From assembly GCA_964617335.1 (NCBI GenBank), contig CAZTXG010000019.1, forward strand, positions 1 through 35,102: 35,102 bases of DNA. Reading direction: 5' to 3'. Positions within the stretch are counted from its first letter, which is position 1; every line of letters begins with the position of its first letter. Below the pieces are notes generated by a model. It was not told where the DNA came from and searched no databases. It saw nothing but the letters and a program-made list of their open reading frames with translations. Origin of the DNA: UBA2658 sp964617335. Lineage in GTDB: Bacteria; Bacillota; Clostridia; Oscillospirales; Oscillospiraceae. Positions 16,527-24,686 of this stretch are shown piece by piece. The translations under genes were made by a program, and so were the position numbers.

Positions 16527-17294
16527 TCACGAACCGTACTCGCCTCCAAGATACATACACATCATGATGTGCATGGCACTGGAAAGGCGGTTTAGCTCCT
16601 GTATAATATCCTGACGGGTGTATTTTGTGCCCTCTCTAAAGGCCATTGTTGCCGCAACTTCCGTTTCACGGACGGCCGACCTTATTTGGTTGAGCATGGC
16701 ATATTCAACACCCATGCTGTAGTCAGGCAGGAGCATTTGCTTGATTTTATAAAACTTCATGGGATTGTGGGAACGCTCACGAAGCTGCTCATGTGTAAGC
16801 CCCAGAATGGTGGCGTTTTTAAATTCCTCGTTCAGCACATCGCAGCGCATCATCTCACGAAGGATATTTAAAATGCCGCCAAGGTCATCTATAAGTCTGC
16901 GGCGATTGCCCTTTTCGCTTATCATTGCCTGACTTAGCACTATTAGCGACTGAAGGCTGTCCAGCTTGCCCCGAAAATATATGCGCGGATGGTCTTTTGC
17001 TATAAGGTAGTTTCCGTAAAGCTGGGTCATATGCTCGGGCTTCTCATTGAAAAAGGCCCCTGAATCATAGTCTATATATTTTGCCTTTAATTCTGCCGCA
17101 GCCGCGGGAGCCGCAGGTTTTTCGGAAGGCGCTGCCGGAGCCGCCTCCGGAGGGCCTTTCGCAATCTTTATCTTCCTCTGCTGGAGATATTCCCTGCCTG
17201 CAGGCGAGAGAATCTTGCCCTCGGGTATATAGAAAACCTCCGGCTGGGAATTTCTAAGCTCAACGCGCAATATCGCCTCAGTGATCACCTTCAA
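16527..17294 (-). CDS. eutT: EutT cobalamin adenosyltransferase
   Basis: 255 aa. TTG start at 17294 with GGGGGTGAGG upstream. N-terminal module KVITEAILRVEL...KILSPAGREYL (1-45), an Ala/Pro-rich linker (48-70), then the adenosyltransferase helical domain with FFNEKPEHMTQLYGN, RGKLDSLQS, LRERSHNPMKFY and QELNRLSSAMH. EutT converts cob(I)alamin to AdoCbl for EutBC. It lacks the H-x11-CC-x2-C metal motif of the Salmonella enzyme, as reported for some Firmicute forms. Likely partner: the PduS-type reductase encoded downstream. Confidence 0.9.
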   Translation of the reverse strand: MKVITEAILRVELRNSQPEVFYIPEGKILSPAGREYLQQRKIKIAKGPPEAAPAAPSEKPAAPAAAAELKAKYIDYDSGAFFNEKPEHMTQLYGNYLIAKDHPRIYFRGKLDSLQSLIVLSQAMISEKGNRRRLIDDLGGILNILREMMRCDVLNEEFKNATILGLTHEQLRERSHNPMKFYKIKQMLLPDYSMGVEYAMLNQIRSAVRETEVAATMAFREGTKYTRQDIIQELNRLSSAMHIMMCMYLGGEYGS

Positions 17295-17333
17295 TGTGCC
17301 TCACCCCCTTTTTAGTGGTATGTCCTCACTTTT

Positions 17334-17618
17334 TTACTCGCCCAGCTTGGGAAGTATAAACTCAACTTCCTCGTGGGGTCTGGGTATGACGTGGACGGAG
17401 ATAAGCTCGCCTACACGCTCGGCTGCAGCAGCGCCTGCGTCGGTTGCGGCCTTAACAGCGCCGACATCTCCGCGAACCATGACGGTTACAAGACCGCCGC
17501 CAACGTGCTCTTTGCCGATAAGGGTGACGTTTGCCGCTTTTACCATTGCGTCTGCCGCCTCAACAGAGGCCACAAGTCCCTTTGTTTCAATCATTCCCAG
17601 TGCTTGTAATGCTGCCAT
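17334..17618 (-). CDS. eutM: EutM-type hexameric shell protein, copy 2
   Basis: 94 aa single BMC domain (ALGMIETKGLVASVEAADAM, KVTL-type strand ANVTLIGKEHVGGGLVTVM, GDVGAVKAA, VHVIPRPHEEVE). A hexamer-forming main shell tile. It shares 182 identical bases with the copy just upstream (17730-17911), and the protein differs only near its ends. AAAGGA precedes the ATG. Confidence 0.93.
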   Translation of the reverse strand: MAALQALGMIETKGLVASVEAADAMVKAANVTLIGKEHVGGGLVTVMVRGDVGAVKAATDAGAAAAERVGELISVHVIPRPHEEVEFILPKLGE

Positions 17619-17639
17619 ATATTATTCATCCTTTCCTAT

Positions 17640-17671
17640 GGGCAAAATGGCCCTTTTGGGGCATTTTGCCC
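17640..17671. other. Hairpin between the two eutM copies
   Basis: GGGCAAAATGGCCC pairs with GGGGCATTTTGCCC (13 of 14 positions) around TTTT. No terminator tail; probably an intercistronic stability hairpin. Confidence 0.5.
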
Positions 17672-17692
17672 CGAAATTTAAATTATGGCCGC

Positions 17693-17980
17693 CTATTTAC
17701 CCAAGGTGGGTAAAATGAATTCGACCTCTTCGTGGGGTCTGGGTATGACGTGGACGGAGATAAGCTCGCCTACACGCTCGGCTGCAGCAGCGCCTGCGTC
17801 GGTTGCGGCCTTAACAGCGCCGACATCTCCGCGAACCATGACGGTTACAAGACCGCCGCCAACGTGCTCTTTGCCGATAAGGGTGACGTTTGCCGCTTTT
17901 ACCATTGCGTCAGATGCCTCGATTGAGGCCACAAGTCCCCTTGTTTCAATCATTCCCAGTGCCTGTAATGTTGTTGCCAT
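17693..17980 (-). CDS. eutM: EutM-type hexameric shell protein, copy 1
   Basis: 95 aa, BMC domain, GGAGG eight bases before the ATG. Same family features as the next gene, with differences such as TTLQALG, TRGLVASIEASD at the start and LPTLGK at the end. The shared central block is identical at DNA level, which points to recent duplication or gene conversion. Confidence 0.93.
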   Translation of the reverse strand: MATTLQALGMIETRGLVASIEASDAMVKAANVTLIGKEHVGGGLVTVMVRGDVGAVKAATDAGAAAAERVGELISVHVIPRPHEEVEFILPTLGK

Positions 17981-18006
17981 AAGTAAAACCTCCTGTTATT
18001 AAGGTG

Positions 18007-19476
18007 TTATTTGGATTTTATGCGCTCGATTATGCTTTTTACTATAGTTTCGACCAGAACGGGGTCAACATCGCTTTCACAGCAGCTTTCTGATTTTGGC
18101 ATACCGGCCATTATGTCTTCAAGCTCTATGGTTCCGCAGGCGGCATAGCGAATGTTCATAAGTTGGATGGGGCCAACGTTTTCCGAAGTGGCAGAGCCGC
18201 CCACAGCACCGCAGCCCAAGGTGAGTGAGGGCATAAGGTTTGTTGTGGCTCCAATTCCGCCAAGGGCGCTGGGGGTATTCACGGCCATTCTGGAAACGGG
18301 TATGTTTCTTGCGAAATAGTCCACCATTTCCTCGCTTTCCGTGTGGATGGAGAAGGTGTGACCCGCACCCTCGAACAATAGAATCTTCCGGCAGAAAGTG
18401 CATACCTTTTCGTAGTTTTCCTCTGTGTAAAAAGCTAAAATCGGTGCCAGTTTTTCCTGAGAGAAGGGGAAGCCCCTGCCGACGCTGTCCTCGTCAACCA
18501 CTATTAAACGGGTTGTCTCCGGCACTGTTATTCCTGCCTTGTCGGCTATGACTTTAACGCTTCGGCCGACGATTTCGGGGTTCATTGTGCCGTTTGGTCG
18601 AAGGATAAACTTTGATAGCTTTGCCTTCTCCTCTGGATTTAGGAAATGTGCTCCCTGCCTTTCCATTTCAGCCTTAACTGCCTGCCTCATATCGGTATCG
18701 CAGATGACAGACTGTTCGGATGCGCAGATGATGCCGTTATCAAAGGTTTTTGAATCAAAAATTCGCTTTACGGCCTTTTTTATATCCGCCGTTCGTTCTA
18801 TGTAAGAGGGGCCGTTGCCCGGACCTACGCCGATTGCCGGAGTGCCTGAGGAATAGGCGGCGTGAACCATGGCAGAGCCTCCCGTGGCAAGGATAAGGTT
18901 TACGTCACGGTGCTTCATAAGGCAGTCTGTGGCCTGCATAGTCGGAGTTGATATGCAGGTAACAAGGTCTTCGTCGCCGCCGGCATCAGAAATAGCCTGT
19001 CTTATCACCTTAGTTGTTTCCATTATGCAGCGCTGGGCTGCCGGATGGGGTGAAAATACTATGGAGTTTCCGGCTTTTAAGGCAATTTCGGCCTTATAAA
19101 TAGCGGTGGACGTAGGGTTTGTTGAGGGGATAAGTCCGGCTATAACTCCCACGGGAACGGCAATTGCCCGTATTCCCTTTTCGTCGTCCCGGCTTATTTC
19201 CCCAATGGTTCTAAGGTCTTTGATGGCATTATAAACATCTCGGCTGGCAAAAACGTTTTTAACGGTTTTGTGCTCTGGTATGCCGAAGCCTGTGTCTTCA
19301 TAGGCCATCTGTCCCAGACGCTGGGCGTGCTTTACACCCGCCTCTGCTATGGACTTTACAATACGATCCACTTCCTCCTGGCTTTTCTCGGCAAAAGCTT
19401 CCTGAGCTTTTTTCGCCGTAGCAATAAGCTGCCGTGTTTCTTGGATGGAAAGCAGATCTTTATCGATTAGCTGCAA
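18007..19476 (-). CDS. eutE: CoA-acylating acetaldehyde dehydrogenase
   Basis: 489 aa. TTG start at 19476 with GGAGG upstream. N-terminal residues 1-20 form a targeting-type helix (DLLSIQETRQLIATAKKA). Catalytic Cys251 lies in NGIICASEQS. The nucleotide-binding block is PTSTAIYKAEIALKAGNS (121-138). It oxidises acetaldehyde to acetyl-CoA with NAD inside the compartment. Unusual: after Gly-Met-Pro at about 457 it carries a CC-rich joint and a final amphipathic helix DPVLVETIVKSIIERIKSK, so both ends could target or assemble the core. Confidence 0.95.
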   Translation of the reverse strand: MQLIDKDLLSIQETRQLIATAKKAQEAFAEKSQEEVDRIVKSIAEAGVKHAQRLGQMAYEDTGFGIPEHKTVKNVFASRDVYNAIKDLRTIGEISRDDEKGIRAIAVPVGVIAGLIPSTNPTSTAIYKAEIALKAGNSIVFSPHPAAQRCIMETTKVIRQAISDAGGDEDLVTCISTPTMQATDCLMKHRDVNLILATGGSAMVHAAYSSGTPAIGVGPGNGPSYIERTADIKKAVKRIFDSKTFDNGIICASEQSVICDTDMRQAVKAEMERQGAHFLNPEEKAKLSKFILRPNGTMNPEIVGRSVKVIADKAGITVPETTRLIVVDEDSVGRGFPFSQEKLAPILAFYTEENYEKVCTFCRKILLFEGAGHTFSIHTESEEMVDYFARNIPVSRMAVNTPSALGGIGATTNLMPSLTLGCGAVGGSATSENVGPIQLMNIRYAACGTIELEDIMAGMPKSESCCESDVDPVLVETIVKSIIERIKSK

Positions 19477-19479
19477 GGT

Positions 19480-20124
19480 TTACACCTCCTGTTTACGGAA
19501 ATCTTCAATGGCTCTGAGAAGTTCCTCCCTTTTAGCATCACGAATTTGGCGTTTTGTCAGAGTTGGAACCGCAAGCTCACGGGCTACCCTTCTCAAATCG
19601 ATAACCGTCATATTTTCCAGCTCCTGGGCTGTGGGAAGCGCTGACTCCCCTGCTCCGGCTTTTTTCTCTTTCGCCGGTTCTTTCGGGTTGTCATCCGTCT
19701 GGCCATGCTGGGGAAGGCTTTCTTCTAACAAAAGGGTTTCTTCAGGCTCCGGCTCTTTTGAGCCTTCGTCCTTTGTCACGTCTTCTTTCGGCTCTTTGGG
19801 GCCTTCGTCTGCCGGCAGATTTTCTTTCGGTCCTTTAGGCTTATTACCCAGTGAGAAAGACCCTCCCAGAATATCGCCTATACCGTCTGCCGGTCTGGGT
19901 ATAACATGAACAGAAACCACAGTTCCAACCCTTTCCGCCGCCGCTGCCGCCGCATCAATCGCAGCTTTCACAGCACCAACATCTCCGGTTACAAAAACCG
20001 CAACCAGACCGCCTTTAACCTTCGTTACGCTGTTTAAACGGACATTCGCCGCTTTTAGCGCAGCGTCCAAAGCCTCAACAGCAGGTACATAGCCGTACAG
20101 CTCTATCATTCCCAAGGCTTGCAT
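19480..20124 (-). CDS. EutK-like shell protein with C-terminal Rho-N/SAP-like domain
   Basis: 214 aa, GGAGG upstream. Residues 1-86 are a BMC domain (ALGMIELYGYVPAVEALDAA, GDVGAVKAA, VHVIPRP). Residues 95-165 are a low-complexity linker rich in Lys, Glu and Pro, with repeats like EGPKEPKED and EGSKEPEPEE. Residues 170-214 form a small helical domain, MTVIDLRRVARELAVPTLTK then AKREELLRAI, with the pattern of Rho-N/SAP nucleic-acid-binding domains. The EutK of enteric bacteria has a winged-helix-like tail instead. This is a shell protein with a predicted DNA/RNA-binding arm. Confidence 0.85.
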   Translation of the reverse strand: MQALGMIELYGYVPAVEALDAALKAANVRLNSVTKVKGGLVAVFVTGDVGAVKAAIDAAAAAAERVGTVVSVHVIPRPADGIGDILGGSFSLGNKPKGPKENLPADEGPKEPKEDVTKDEGSKEPEPEETLLLEESLPQHGQTDDNPKEPAKEKKAGAGESALPTAQELENMTVIDLRRVARELAVPTLTKRQIRDAKREELLRAIEDFRKQEV

Positions 20125-20160
20125 ATTGTACCTCCTTAATTAGGGCGAAAACCTCTGCGC

Positions 20161-20811
20161 CTAGGCTATGGGATTATCCGCTACAAATTCAACAGCGGCG
20201 GCAAAGGCATCACATGCTGACTTGCAAGCCGACTGACTTCCCGTAAGCAGGGCTCCGCCGAAGTTAGTCTCGGAGGGGGGTGCGTAAAGAACGCACATTT
20301 TAACATCTGCTGCCTTTAGGGCCGCATCAATGCCATACATAGCTTCCAGAGGAGGAGCTATAAGGTATGCAAGAGCCTCGCCCTCTGCAACTCCCGCACC
20401 CTCGGACAGGTATGAGCCTGTTCTGGAGATGCAGTGAGCAAAATAGACAATAGAATCGTCATCATTGGCGGAAATGAAGTATGCATCGTTTTCAATGGTG
20501 TCAACAGCGGCGGCAAGGCCGGCCTTTACTTCGGCGGGGTTCGGCCCTGCCAATATGCCGATTATTTCTCCGGCAAGCTTTGTGTTTGCATTGGCGGCGC
20601 CGCCGTAAAAGCTCTTAGCATATACAACCTTAACATCAGCCTTTTTTGTAGCTTCGTCAAGGGCGGTGTAGGTAACGTCATCGCAGTCGGAGGTAATAAG
20701 GGCAAGGGATTTCTGATCCGGTGCAAGGCCAAGCTCCTTGGCAAGCTCCGGGTCTACATTGGGGATTATTTTGGTTGCAAGCACTGCTGCAGGTAATGGA
20801 TCTCTTTTCAT
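20161..20811 (-). CDS. eutL: EutL trimeric tandem-BMC shell protein
   Basis: 216 aa from ATG 20811, seven bases after GGAGG; a GTG three bases earlier is less likely. Opens with the EutL block ATKIIPNVDPELAKELGL (about 12-29), contains VVYAKSFYGGAANANTKLAGE, and ends with ALLTGSQSACKSACDAF and VEFVADNP. EutL forms trimers with gated central pores and may pass larger cofactors. It lies 10 bases after eutC. Confidence 0.95.
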   Translation of the reverse strand: MKRDPLPAAVLATKIIPNVDPELAKELGLAPDQKSLALITSDCDDVTYTALDEATKKADVKVVYAKSFYGGAANANTKLAGEIIGILAGPNPAEVKAGLAAAVDTIENDAYFISANDDDSIVYFAHCISRTGSYLSEGAGVAEGEALAYLIAPPLEAMYGIDAALKAADVKMCVLYAPPSETNFGGALLTGSQSACKSACDAFAAAVEFVADNPIA

Positions 20812-20824
20812 CACTATTCCTCCC

Positions 20825-21721
20825 TTAAAGTTTCAGGTCAGTTCCGCTGGCCTTTTTCTCCAGCATTGTTTTGATTATTTCAGCTATATGGGCGCCGGCT
20901 TCAACGGGAACAGAGCCGGATCTGTGTATGTTGGAAACAACGGTTCTGCGAGCCTCGGGCATACCGACAGTTGCCTTATAGGCTATGTAAGCGGACATGG
21001 ATTCTGCCGTTATAAGACCCGGGCGCTCACCTATGAGAACGCAGGTGACATCGGCTCCGGTTATCTCGGAGATTTGGTCCATGGCGCCCACCCGTCCATA
21101 CTTTACAAAGAAGGGGGTGCCCACGTCTATCTTGTAGCTCTGAAGACCCTGAAGGATGCCGGGCAGAAGGTCCGATACGTTTGCCGCCACTGCCGCCGAG
21201 GACAGTCCGTCGGAAACGTAAATCTGGACGGTGGGGTTCTTTTTGCACTTTTCCTTTATGACACCCACTGCCTCATCTGTTAGTTTACGTCCAAGGTCGG
21301 GTCTTGTAAGGTATACGTCCTTGTTTTCGCATTGGGTTTGTACTGTGAAAAATCCCATTCCGTCAACGAAGTCCTGATCAACGTCGCTAAATACCGCATC
21401 CTGGGCGGCAGAGTGGGCTGCACGGAACTGGAGAAGAGGGTCTGTCTTATGACGGGCGCCGGCTCTGCCTATGGCAAGGCGGCAGGGGGCATAAGACTTA
21501 AGCTCTGCATAGGCCTCCTTGTTCTCAGCATCTTCCACAAGGTACTGAACTTTTATATCCACATCGGTTACGTCCGGTATAAATCCGTCCTCAATAACCG
21601 CTGTGTTTGCCTGCTCAATGGCGGAGGCAACAGCCGAAGCGGCCGAATCGGCGCCTGAGCCGGGAGTAATGTTCATTTCTCTTAGAACCTGTTCAATGAT
21701 AGCCTTAAGATCCTTTTCCAT
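20825..21721 (-). CDS. eutC: Ethanolamine ammonia-lyase small subunit
   Basis: 298 aa, GGAGG upstream. Residues 1-16 form a targeting-type amphipathic helix (EKDLKAIIEQVLREM). Core blocks: APCRLAIGRAGARHKT (about 79-94), QTQCENKDVYLTRPDLGRKL, VQIYVSDGLSSAA, FFVKYGRVGAMDQI, and LIGERPGL, all characteristic of EutC. With EutB it forms the B12-dependent lyase that splits ethanolamine to acetaldehyde and ammonia. The targeting helix would guide EutBC into the lumen. Confidence 0.97.
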   Translation of the reverse strand: MEKDLKAIIEQVLREMNITPGSGADSAASAVASAIEQANTAVIEDGFIPDVTDVDIKVQYLVEDAENKEAYAELKSYAPCRLAIGRAGARHKTDPLLQFRAAHSAAQDAVFSDVDQDFVDGMGFFTVQTQCENKDVYLTRPDLGRKLTDEAVGVIKEKCKKNPTVQIYVSDGLSSAAVAANVSDLLPGILQGLQSYKIDVGTPFFVKYGRVGAMDQISEITGADVTCVLIGERPGLITAESMSAYIAYKATVGMPEARRTVVSNIHRSGSVPVEAGAHIAEIIKTMLEKKASGTDLKL

Positions 21722-21739
21722 TAATCATAACCTCCTTTC

Positions 21740-23110
21740 TTATTTGCTCATGAATATGGAAGCGTCGCCTGCTCTTGGGGTCAGCTTGCCGTCTTCGGTG
21801 ATTCCCATTTTTTCAAGCCAGCATTCAAATTCTTTAATGGGGCGCAGGCCGAAAATCTCACGGAGTGAGACGGGGTCGTGGTAGCTGCCGCACTGATACA
21901 TCAGCATACAGTCGTCGCCCTGAGGAACGCCCATTATGTAGTTACAGCCGGCGGCAACAAGAAGGGTTGCCAAGTTCTCAATGTCGTTTTGGTCTGCCTT
22001 CATGTGGTTTGTGTAGCAGACGTCACAGCCCATGGAGATGCCGGTAAGCTTGCCCATAAAGTGGTCCTCAAGTCCTGCTCTTGTAACCTGCTTTGAGTCA
22101 TAGAGATACTCAGGCCCTATAAAGCCGACAACGGTGTTGAGCATGAAGGGGTCATAGTGCTTTGCAAGACCGTAGCAGCGGGCTTCCATGGTTACCTGAT
22201 CCCAGTCGTTGTGGGCCTCGGAGGAAAGCTCTGCACCCTGCCCTGTTTCAAAGTACATGACGTTGGGGCCAACACTTGTTCCGTAGGTCATCATCATGTC
22301 ATGGCCGTCCTGAAGCATTTTGGCGTTAAGGCCGAAGGCCTCGTTGCCCTTCTGGGAGCCGGCAAGGGACTGGAACATAATATCGATGGGAGCATTGTAT
22401 TTTTCCATGGCTTCCATCTGGGTGCTAACGTGGGCAAGAACGCAAATCTGGGTGGGGATTTCCCACTTCTGCTTAAACTCGTCAAGAGTTTTCAGTATGC
22501 GGGCAACACTTTCGCCGGAGTCGTCAACGGGGTTAACTCCTATAAGTGCGTCGCCGCAGCCAAGAGACAGACCTTCCATAACAGAGGCCATAATGCCCTT
22601 GGGGTCGTCTGTTGTGTGGTTGGGCTGCAGACGGGAGGAGAAGGTGCCGGGAAGACCCATGGTGGTGTTGCAATGCTTAACAACACGAATCTTCTTTGAT
22701 GCATAGATTAGGTCAAGGTTGCTCATGAGCTTGCAGACAGCGGCAACGATTTCGGAGGTAATCCCCCGTGAAGCCCGGGCAATCATATCGCCTGTGGTTC
22801 TCTCGCTTAGCAGCCACTCACGGAATTCTGCCACGGTCATGTGCTTAAATTCGTTGAAAATAGTCTCGTTTACCGCATCTTGAATAATGCGGGTTACCTC
22901 GTCCTCCTCATAGGGGACAGCGGGGCAGTTGCGGATGTCGTTTAGGCTAAGGTGTGATAAGACAACCTTTGCCGCAACGCGCTCCTCCGCTGTTTCTGCC
23001 GCGATTCCGGCCAGTTTGTCACCGGATTTTTCCTCGTTCGCCTTGGCCATAACCTCTCGAATAGACTTAAATTCATAGGTGTGGCCAAAAAGTTTGGTTT
23101 TCAGGATCAT
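21740..23110 (-). CDS. eutB: Ethanolamine ammonia-lyase large subunit
   Basis: 456 aa from the ATG at 23110; the upstream GTG at 23122 lies in the ribosome site AGAGGTG. Family blocks: KANEEKSGDKLAGIAA near the N-terminus, SRLQPNHTTDD, GCGDALIGVNPVDDS (about 206-220, substrate/corrin-binding barrel), MFQSLAGSQKGNEAFG, and FIGPEYLYDSKQ. It is the TIM-barrel catalytic subunit that binds AdoCbl with EutC. It lies 26 bases after eutA. Confidence 0.97.
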   Translation of the reverse strand: MILKTKLFGHTYEFKSIREVMAKANEEKSGDKLAGIAAETAEERVAAKVVLSHLSLNDIRNCPAVPYEEDEVTRIIQDAVNETIFNEFKHMTVAEFREWLLSERTTGDMIARASRGITSEIVAAVCKLMSNLDLIYASKKIRVVKHCNTTMGLPGTFSSRLQPNHTTDDPKGIMASVMEGLSLGCGDALIGVNPVDDSGESVARILKTLDEFKQKWEIPTQICVLAHVSTQMEAMEKYNAPIDIMFQSLAGSQKGNEAFGLNAKMLQDGHDMMMTYGTSVGPNVMYFETGQGAELSSEAHNDWDQVTMEARCYGLAKHYDPFMLNTVVGFIGPEYLYDSKQVTRAGLEDHFMGKLTGISMGCDVCYTNHMKADQNDIENLATLLVAAGCNYIMGVPQGDDCMLMYQCGSYHDPVSLREIFGLRPIKEFECWLEKMGITEDGKLTPRAGDASIFMSK

Positions 23111-23136
23111 GCTGCTTTTCACCTCTCATTTAATTA

Positions 23137-24567
23137 TTAGGAATTGAATATAAGCGTTTTTACCACTACCGGAAGAACACTTCCCGCTCCTATCGGTTCA
23201 CCTACATCGATGTAATCACCGCCGATTGTGGCTATGCCGTCGATGCAGATCACCTCCTTTTTGTTTTCAAGCTTAACCTGGATTGCGTGTCCCAGGGCCT
23301 TTGCTATGTCGGTTTCTATAACCAAAAGCAGCGGAAACGGGCCCTCTATCACCTCCTGTGCCCCTTGTATTACCGCGTCTGCCAAAATCTGAATTTCTTT
23401 AAAGCTTGTTCTCCCCGCACCGGAAAAGGCAATGGCCACCTGTTCGGGCTTGCCCTCGGGCATATATAGGGGAAGCTGGGTTTTTATAGAAGATATAATA
23501 GTGGAGACGGAGGCTTCTTCCTCCTGACTCACCTTGAGGATGGGTATGTTTTTTATGGGAAGCTTCGAGCGGTCATAAACTATGGTGCTGCCGCTAATTT
23601 CCGTTGTGTGAGTGCCGGCTCCTACAACTGTTGCCCTTATGGTTTCGGCGGCTTTTAGAAGCTCTGCTTTGTGAAAAGCCTCGTTTCGACGAATCTCGTC
23701 ACCTAAGATAACGCCGGCATCATCATAGCGGAACCAGTCTCCGGAGTTTTCCGTGTATATGCAGTCTGCAACGCCGCCGGAAAAAGTAATGGCTTTTATG
23801 CCGATATCCTCCGGCAGGGGTCTTCCCTCGTTTGTGTAAAGTTCCTTGTGAAGCCCGTCACGGGGTTTAAGAGCTAAGGCCTGGGCAAGCTGGTCTGCCA
23901 TGACTTTACATATGGCCGAAACCGTTTCCTTCCCCGCCCTATCGCCAACTTTAATGTTGATACCGCTTTTGCGGGCTAATTCCTCAATTTTAGGGAAAAT
24001 ATATGTTATCTGCCCGTTTTCCGTTTTTATAAGTCTGCCTCCAATGTCAAGGCAACAGGTGCCTATAAGCCTTCCGTTATCGTACACTCCGATATTCGTT
24101 GTGCCGCCGCCTACGTCAAGGTTTGCAACTACTCCCCGTCTTTCCTTTGAGTAGCCGTCCGCCCCTGCGCCCCGAGCTGCCAAAACAGACTCAAGGTCAG
24201 GCCCTGCGGTTGCAACGACAAAATCCCCCGCAAGGTCGGATAAGGCCGAGAGAACCTCATTTGCATTTTCCTTTCGGGCTGTTTCGCCGGTTATGATGAC
24301 AGCGCCTGTACTCATTTCTTCAGGTTTGCGGTTTGCTTTTTTATATTCCCCTAAAACCAGCTGCTTTACCTTCTCGGCATCTATCTCCGTTGGGGATTTA
24401 AGGGGAGTGTAATAAATCTCGCTGCGGTATTCTACGATTTTTTCCACAATATTTATTCTGGGAACTGTAAAGCTTGTGGCCTGATTTTCGATTATAAGGC
24501 GGCTGAAAACCAGCTGTGTTGTTGATGTGCCTATGTCCACACCGACGCTTAGAATTTCCTCATGCAT
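23137..24567 (-). CDS. eutA: Ethanolamine ammonia-lyase reactivating factor
   Basis: 476 aa from ATG 24567, eight bases after AGGAG. Actin-fold ATPase with SVGVDIGTSTTQL (about 7-19) and NLDVGGGTTNIGVY (about 153-166). The family is the EutBC-reactivating EutA, which swaps out inactivated cobalamin using ATP. It is preceded by an ANTAR-type two-hairpin leader (24638-24686) that overlaps a terminator-like stem, so EutV likely gates its transcription. Confidence 0.95.
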   Translation of the reverse strand: MHEEILSVGVDIGTSTTQLVFSRLIIENQATSFTVPRINIVEKIVEYRSEIYYTPLKSPTEIDAEKVKQLVLGEYKKANRKPEEMSTGAVIITGETARKENANEVLSALSDLAGDFVVATAGPDLESVLAARGAGADGYSKERRGVVANLDVGGGTTNIGVYDNGRLIGTCCLDIGGRLIKTENGQITYIFPKIEELARKSGINIKVGDRAGKETVSAICKVMADQLAQALALKPRDGLHKELYTNEGRPLPEDIGIKAITFSGGVADCIYTENSGDWFRYDDAGVILGDEIRRNEAFHKAELLKAAETIRATVVGAGTHTTEISGSTIVYDRSKLPIKNIPILKVSQEEEASVSTIISSIKTQLPLYMPEGKPEQVAIAFSGAGRTSFKEIQILADAVIQGAQEVIEGPFPLLLVIETDIAKALGHAIQVKLENKKEVICIDGIATIGGDYIDVGEPIGAGSVLPVVVKTLIFNS

Positions 24568-24609
24568 TTTATCTTCTCCTAACAATGGATTTTGTCGCAA
24601 AAGCAGGAC

Positions 24610-24642
24610 AAGCCCAGCACAGATTTCTCTGTACTAGGGCTT
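24610..24642 (-). terminator. Terminator-like hairpin upstream of eutA
   Basis: Minus strand AAGCCC-T-AGTACAGA pairs with TCTGTGCT-GGGCTT (about 14 bp, one bulged T, one G-U pair), loop GAAA, followed by GTCCTGCTTTTGC. The U-tract is short and interrupted, so it may be a weak terminator or pause. Its 5' arm overlaps the second ANTAR-type hairpin. Confidence 0.6.
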
Positions 24643-24686
24643 GCATCGCCTTAGCATTATAGCCTGTATTACGTCACACTGGCTAT
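24638..24686 (-). promoter_or_regulatory. ANTAR-type two-hairpin RNA target upstream of eutA
   Basis: First hairpin at 24659-24686: ATAGCC-A-GTGT, hexaloop GACGTA, ATAC-A-GGCTAT. Second hairpin at 24638-24650: GGC, loop GATGCAA, GCC, flanked by possible T-A pairs. Linker of 8 bases. The first hairpin overlaps the eutW stop; the second uses the first bases of the terminator-like 5' arm. This is the layout expected of an RNA bound by the ANTAR domain of EutV to prevent terminator formation. Confidence 0.7.

Noticed and set aside
20434..24296. Long plus-strand open frames inside eutL, eutC, eutB and eutA.
   Set aside because: They are antisense to strongly conserved proteins, have no ribosome sites and no recognisable domains.
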